A stretch of 8,932 bases of DNA from Opitutales bacterium. GTDB taxonomy: Bacteria > Verrucomicrobiota > Verrucomicrobiia > Opitutales > Intestinicryptomonadaceae. Below the pieces are notes generated by a model. The model saw nothing but the letters and a program-made list of their open reading frames with translations. It made no database searches and was not told the origin of the DNA. Shown one piece after another: positions 5,373 to 8,932 of the stretch (positions are counted from its first letter, which is position 1; each line of letters begins with the position of its first letter). The stretch is taken from assembly GCA_021641325.1 (NCBI GenBank), contig JAJXPD010000047.1:4521-13452 (forward strand), given 5' to 3'. The translations under genes and the position numbers were made by a program.

Positions 5373-7745
5373 TTATTTCACCCTGATTTCGTTGTCGCCC
5401 GCGCGAAGTTTTGTCTTTGCGCCGCGCCATTCGAATTCGCCCCCGACGGGCGTTTTTATCGAGCCGTCGATTCCGCCTTCGAGGTTCTTTCTGAACATCA
5501 CCCTGATTTCGCCTTTCGGGTGCGGAATTGTTCCCGAAATTTCCTTCAAGTCTCCCAGATTCGGCGACACGCGGATTTTCGAGAACCCGTAGTCGGCGGG
5601 CATCACGCCGCACACAAGCGACAGCAGATGGTAGTTGGGGCTTGAACTCCACGCGTGGCAGTCGGAGCGCGACGGTTCGGGAGTTTCGGCGAAAGTCGTA
5701 AGCCCCGCGGCAAGCATGTCGCGCCACTCGCGCAGCTGCGGTAGGTAGAGGTCGCCCATGCCGACCTTGCGGAGAGCCTCCATGAGGTAGAATTTGAAAT
5801 AGATTGTGCACGGAGTCATCTCGCCCGATTCGAGGACTTTTTTCATCAGCGCGGGCTGTTCCGATTCGTCCAAAACGTCGGCGAGAATCGCCAAAATGTT
5901 GACGTGCTGGCTTGTGGATTTCGCGCCCGCGTAGTCGACAAAAATTCCGCGTTCGGCGTCCCAACACTTTTCGCGAACCGCCTTTGCGATTTCCTTGTAG
6001 CGGGCGTAAAATTCGTCGGCGTCGTTCGGGTAGCCCATTTTGCGCATGAGAACGGAGGCGTCGCGCATGGCAATCGCAAGCTGGAGGGTTGTTATCGCCG
6101 AGCCTTCGTTTTCGCCTTCGGGCGGAACGCCGTGCCACCAGCCCTCGGAATTTGCGCCCTTTGTCTTTTCGCTCCAATCGACGAAATTCCAGAACGGAAG
6201 CCTCGGTTTGAGCAGCCCGCCGTCGAGCTGTTTTGCGTACCACGCAAGCACGGAGCGGACGCCGATGAGCTTGTCGGAAAGGAAGTCGAAGTCGCCGCGG
6301 AACATGGCGTAGTCGCAAATCATTTCAATCCAGTAGAGGGAAAACGGCGGAATGAACTGCGTGAGGCTCGACGGAAAGCGCGACTGCGTTATGTTCAGGT
6401 GCGTGCGCGAATTGTCGAACGCGGTAATCGCCTGACGCATCAGCCTGTCGTCGCCGGAAACGTACAGCGAAATCAGAGCCTGAATGCGGGTGTCGCCCGC
6501 GTATTGAAGCTGCTCGTAGTAGGGGCAATCGACGTAGGTTTCGAGGGCGCAGAGACGCGCGGTGCGCCAGCCGACCTCCCAAATCTTCGCAAGCGACGCG
6601 TCGTCGGAGTCGAACTTGCCGTTTTCCTCGAAGGGGTAGCCCGTGAAAATTCCGTACATGTCCTCGATAACGAGCGGCTCGCCCTTTGTCTCGATGTCCA
6701 AGCCGACATACCTGTACGTTCTGAACCACAGGGGCGAAAATTCGCGCGACGCCCCGCCGTCGGGACGGAATATGTCGAAGACTTCCTCGCTTGCGTTGAA
6801 GTCGCGCCCCTCGATTTCGTCGCGGTTGCCCTTGATTCCGCTCTTGTCGAACATGCCCTCGGCGTAGTTTACCTTTACAACCGCCCCCGCGCCCTTCGAC
6901 GTTTTCAGCACGGGATACGCGTTCGTCAAAACGCCGTTGTCCAAAAGCACGCGGCACTTGGTGTTTGCGGGAATTTCGAACTTTTCGCCCGCTATGAAAT
7001 TCGGGACGGACGCTACCCCCGAAAAACGGCGCACGCTCTTCATGCGCACGGGCTTTTCCTCCATCTGGGGAATCTCGCGCGGAGTGAGGGCGCGCCCTGC
7101 CTCTCCCCAAGCCGAAGCGCAAGTGTACGCCGCTCCGACATACTGGGCGTTGCGCCAAGAAGAGTCGTCAAAATCAGGCTCAGTCCAGCCCCAGTCGTAC
7201 TTCGACGCGTCGATATTGTCGCCGGGGCCTGTGTACCAGCGGTTGCGGGTGGGCGAAAACGCCGCCGACTTTTTCATTTTCCACTTGGAGGGCGTTGCCA
7301 CAAAGTTTTCGGCGTCGGTCGCGCCGTCGAGCACAAACGAAAGCCTCTCGGAAATCTGCGCCTTCGGTGCGTTCTTGCCCGCATGCCAGACGAGCGCGGC
7401 TATGACGTTTTTGCCAGACTTCAAATGCGGGGCGATGTCGAGCGTGTCGAAATACCACCTGTCGAGGTCGCCGCGGGCGGGCCCCCTCGCAACGCGCCTG
7501 CCGTTGACGTACAGCACAAAACGCTGGTCGGCGCTCACGTTGATTTTGAAGCTTTCGGGCTTTTTGGGCAAATCGAACGAGCGGCGGAAATGCAGCACGC
7601 GGTATTCGGGCGTGTAGTAGGCGGGGTCTCCCGCCCATTTTGCCGTCCAAATTTTTGTGTGGATTTTGCGGTCGAAGTCTTGCGGCGTCGCAGAAGCCGC
7701 AACGCAAACCGCAAGCGCGGAAACGGTTAAAAGTAGTTTTCTCAT
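5373..7745 (-). CDS. Exported alpha-L-rhamnosidase (GH78-type)
   Basis: The predicted role is hydrolysis of terminal alpha-L-rhamnose from plant or microbial glycans outside the cytoplasm. The 790-residue product begins with a clear signal peptide (MRKLLLTVSALAVCVAASA|TP). The N-terminal half is beta-rich, with a galactose-binding-like module (about 45-140: FRRSFDLP, RFVLYVNGRRVARGP) and further sandwich domains to about 370. The six-hairpin catalytic domain runs from about 375 to 715, with a C-terminal beta domain to 790. The active-site block is YVDCPYYEQLQYAGD. Its Asp406, Glu411 and Asp418 have the spacing of Asp567, Glu572 (acid) and Asp579 in Bacillus RhaB, although the common RDERxGWxGD wording is replaced. 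Glu687 in TTFAETP fits the base (Glu841 in RhaB). Other six-hairpin specificities remain possible. An in-frame ATG at 7808 is rejected because it would bury the signal peptide and promoter. The Cys at 14 follows Val, so this is not a standard lipoprotein. Confidence 0.9.
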   Translation of the reverse strand: MRKLLLTVSALAVCVAASATPQDFDRKIHTKIWTAKWAGDPAYYTPEYRVLHFRRSFDLPKKPESFKINVSADQRFVLYVNGRRVARGPARGDLDRWYFDTLDIAPHLKSGKNVIAALVWHAGKNAPKAQISERLSFVLDGATDAENFVATPSKWKMKKSAAFSPTRNRWYTGPGDNIDASKYDWGWTEPDFDDSSWRNAQYVGAAYTCASAWGEAGRALTPREIPQMEEKPVRMKSVRRFSGVASVPNFIAGEKFEIPANTKCRVLLDNGVLTNAYPVLKTSKGAGAVVKVNYAEGMFDKSGIKGNRDEIEGRDFNASEEVFDIFRPDGGASREFSPLWFRTYRYVGLDIETKGEPLVIEDMYGIFTGYPFEENGKFDSDDASLAKIWEVGWRTARLCALETYVDCPYYEQLQYAGDTRIQALISLYVSGDDRLMRQAITAFDNSRTHLNITQSRFPSSLTQFIPPFSLYWIEMICDYAMFRGDFDFLSDKLIGVRSVLAWYAKQLDGGLLKPRLPFWNFVDWSEKTKGANSEGWWHGVPPEGENEGSAITTLQLAIAMRDASVLMRKMGYPNDADEFYARYKEIAKAVREKCWDAERGIFVDYAGAKSTSQHVNILAILADVLDESEQPALMKKVLESGEMTPCTIYFKFYLMEALRKVGMGDLYLPQLREWRDMLAAGLTTFAETPEPSRSDCHAWSSSPNYHLLSLVCGVMPADYGFSKIRVSPNLGDLKEISGTIPHPKGEIRVMFRKNLEGGIDGSIKTPVGGEFEWRGAKTKLRAGDNEIRVK

Positions 7746-7767
7746 ATATAGTATCTTTTCAAATTCG

Positions 7768-7795
7768 ATAAAAACAAACGGCGCATTATTGTCAA
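7768..7795 (-). promoter_or_regulatory. Candidate promoter of the rhamnosidase gene
   Basis: A perfect -35 TTGACA (7795-7790) is followed after 16 bases by TTTTAT (7773-7768), a 4/6 -10 box. This gives a leader of roughly 15-20 bases before the ATG at 7745, with no strong Shine-Dalgarno sequence. The spacer contains AATGCGCCGTTT, also found at the folC promoter. A short dyad, CAACA-N4-TGTTG (7803-7816), lies just upstream and could be an operator, though it is weak. Confidence 0.5.
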
Positions 7796-7875
7796 CATAT
7801 TCCAACAAAACTGTTGTTCATCACACAATTTGCGATTTTGCTTTTCGGCGGCAGGCGCATTTTCCGCGCGGGGAC

Positions 7876-7903
7876 AAAAAAAACCGCAGAATCGACTGCG
7901 GTT
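7876..7903 (-). terminator. Intrinsic terminator of the Sel1-repeat gene
   Basis: On the minus strand AACCGCAG (7903-7896) and CTGCGGTT (7889-7882) form a perfect eight-base-pair stem with a six-base loop, followed by T's to 7876. It begins 30 bases after the stop codon of the Sel1-repeat gene and insulates it from the rhamnosidase gene. Confidence 0.92.
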
Positions 7904-7933
7904 CGAATGGTAAATTTTGCGCGGGAAATATGC

Positions 7934-8767
7934 CTACTTTATCGATTTCGGCGCGGGCACGGAAGAGTCGAGCCGCAACTGCTCGTAGTACGACGCCGCC
8001 TCCTTGTCGCCCTTTTTTGCGGCGGCGGCAAAAAGCTCCATGGCGCGTTTCGTGTCCTTCTTCACGCCCGTGCCGTTGGCATAGAGAATGCCGAGATAGC
8101 GCATGGCGTCGCGGTTGCCGAAGTCGGCGGCGGCAGTCCAAATCGAGAAGGCTTTTGCGAGGTCGGGCTTTACGCCCTCGCCCGTGAAGTAGCAGAGGGC
8201 AAGATAAACTTGCGCCTGCAAATGCCCCTGCTCGGCGGCGGCTTTCCAAAGCTCGAACGCCTTTTGAGGGTCGCGCTCGCGCACGCCCTGCCCCTTTGCA
8301 TAGGCAAAAGCAAGACAAAACTGAGCCTTGGGGTGGTTCTGCTTGGCGGCCTTGTCCCACCAGAAAACGGCAGTGTTGACGTCGGGCAAAACGGAAATTC
8401 CGCCACTGTACGCCTGCCCCATGAGATACTGCGCCTCAGGGTCGCCGCGCTTGGCGGCTTCAAGCCAGTACGCGACAGCCTTGGGGCCGTTGCGCTTTAC
8501 GCCGTTTCCCGCGTACCAAGCCGCGCCGATATTTGTCAAGGCGCGGGCATTGCCGTTTTGGGCGGCTTTCTCCCACCAGGCAAAAGCCGTCATGTAGCGG
8601 GGCGAGAACTTGCCGCCGCCGCCGTCGGCATAATATTCGCCGATTTCGTTCTGGGCAACAGCGTCGCCCTTTTCGGCAAGCTTCAACTTGGCGTCATAAT
8701 CAAACGCGTCGGCAAAAACACTCAACGCACAGCCAATCGACATCACACTGACTAATATTTTTTTCAT
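7934..8767 (-). CDS. Exported Sel1-repeat protein
   Basis: The 277-residue product has a signal peptide with likely cleavage after VFA (Ala19); the SIGC sequence is not a good lipobox. The mature protein is nearly all Sel1-like repeats of about 36 residues. Six are readable, from about residue 36 to 250 (such as LGILYANGTGVKKD and AMELFAAAAKKGD), followed by the first helix of a seventh (KEAASYYEQL) and a short Pro/Ser tail. Such alpha/alpha solenoids bind proteins or peptidoglycan-related partners; no enzymatic residues are seen, so this is probably a periplasmic scaffold or adaptor of unknown partner. The first repeat has a longer, Gly-rich loop (YADGGGGKFSPRY), as does the third (GGISVLPDV). 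It is a single-gene transcription unit, with a near-consensus promoter directly upstream and a strong terminator after it. The start is fixed by the signal peptide and promoter position. Confidence 0.93.
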   Translation of the reverse strand: MKKILVSVMSIGCALSVFADAFDYDAKLKLAEKGDAVAQNEIGEYYADGGGGKFSPRYMTAFAWWEKAAQNGNARALTNIGAAWYAGNGVKRNGPKAVAYWLEAAKRGDPEAQYLMGQAYSGGISVLPDVNTAVFWWDKAAKQNHPKAQFCLAFAYAKGQGVRERDPQKAFELWKAAAEQGHLQAQVYLALCYFTGEGVKPDLAKAFSIWTAAADFGNRDAMRYLGILYANGTGVKKDTKRAMELFAAAAKKGDKEAASYYEQLRLDSSVPAPKSIK

Positions 8768-8776
8768 TAACCCCGT

Positions 8777-8806
8777 ATTCTATCGACATACAATATAAAC
8801 AGTCAA
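8777..8806 (-). promoter_or_regulatory. Promoter of the Sel1-repeat gene
   Basis: On the minus strand there is TTGACT (8806-8801, 5/6), an 18-base AT-rich spacer and TAGAAT (8782-8777, 5/6). This is the best sigma-70-type match in the window. The -10 box ends nine bases before the ATG at 8767, so transcription should begin within about three bases of the start codon, leaving essentially no leader. Confidence 0.7.
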
Positions 8807-8825
8807 TTAGATATTGGAATAGATG

Positions 8826-8865
8826 AAAAGAAAAGCGGAAATCCACAAACTTGGAATCTCCGCTT
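8826..8865 (-). terminator. Intrinsic terminator of the right-edge gene
   Basis: On the minus strand AAGCGGAGATTCC (8865-8853) pairs with GGATTTCCGCTT (8844-8833) with one mismatch and one bulge around loop AAGTTTGT, followed by the T-rich TTCTTTTC. The first two stem bases are the last two of the TAA stop of the preceding reading frame. Confidence 0.65.
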
Positions 8866-8932
8866 ACCAATAAGCCCAACTTTTATCCCAACGCATTTTA
8901 AAAATCTTCTGCGCCGTGCGCTGACTATTTAG
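8864..8932 (-). CDS. C-terminal tail of an unidentified protein (5' part off right edge)
   Basis: Reading inward from the right edge on the minus strand, one frame gives 22 sense codons ending in MRWDKSWAYW and a TAA at 8866-8864. Of the other two frames, one stops at once and the other is open only by running through the terminator. The TAA abuts the terminator hairpin, as expected for a real gene end. The basic and tryptophan-rich tail is too short to identify. Pseudopilin-like proteins in related bacteria can have similar aromatic tails, but that is only a guess. Confidence 0.4.
   Translation of the reverse strand, partial: LNSQRTAQKIFKMRWDKSWAYW

Noticed and set aside
5904..7730. 608-codon open frame on the plus strand, antisense to the rhamnosidase gene
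   Set aside because: Its product is rich in Arg, Ala and Val with no domain, it lacks a promoter or ribosome site, and the opposite strand is a convincing enzyme. GC-rich codon bias commonly leaves the antisense frame open.
7746..7808. Longer rhamnosidase start at 7808
   Set aside because: It would place 21 residues before a textbook signal peptide and make the TTGACA promoter part of the coding sequence.
1..8932. tRNA, rRNA, CRISPR array, insertion sequence, prophage or toxin-antitoxin genes
   Set aside because: I looked on both strands and found no cloverleaf-like sequence, regularly spaced repeats, transposase motifs or paired small genes. The intergenic gaps are all under 200 bases and are explained by promoters and terminators.

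Overview
The window is a bacterial chromosomal segment with one plus-strand gene (yraN) and seven genes or gene parts on the minus strand. The GC-rich coding sequence, the exported Sel1/TPR-like repeat proteins, the exported rhamnosidase and the scarcity of Shine-Dalgarno sites before first genes suggest a Gram-negative carbohydrate degrader. A Verrucomicrobiota (Opitutales-like, possibly gut) host is my best guess; this is inference, as no rRNA or marker phylogeny is available here.

Layout from left to right: (1) 1-1304, minus: an exported, mostly helical protein of unknown function whose C-terminus lies beyond the left edge. (2) 1395-3378, minus: a two-gene operon, alr (alanine racemase) then metF (methylenetetrahydrofolate reductase), closed by a strong intrinsic terminator at 1342-1372. 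(3) 3459-3857, plus: yraN (UPF0102 nuclease-like), divergent from alr. (4) 3953-5275, minus: folC (folylpolyglutamate/dihydrofolate synthase), convergent with yraN, with a terminator between them. (5) 5373-7745, minus: an exported GH78-type alpha-L-rhamnosidase with its own promoter. (6) 7934-8767, minus: an exported Sel1-repeat protein with a near-consensus promoter and a strong terminator. (7) 8864-8932, minus: the last 22 codons of a gene entering from the right edge, ending in a terminator.

Functionally, metF and folC both serve folate/one-carbon metabolism, alr supplies D-alanine for peptidoglycan, and yraN is a widely conserved housekeeping gene. The rhamnosidase would release L-rhamnose from plant or microbial glycans in the periplasm or outside the cell. 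No transporter, regulator or rhamnose catabolic gene accompanies it here. The two exported repeat proteins are probably periplasmic and of unknown role.

I see no tRNA, rRNA, insertion sequence, CRISPR array, phage gene or defence system, and no clear undescribed multi-gene system. The most useful oddities are four first genes whose -10 box lies only 6-12 bases before the ATG (near-leaderless messages), while operon-internal metF has a clear ribosome binding site; a sharp AT shift inside the left-edge gene; and a 12-base word shared by the folC and rhamnosidase promoter regions.
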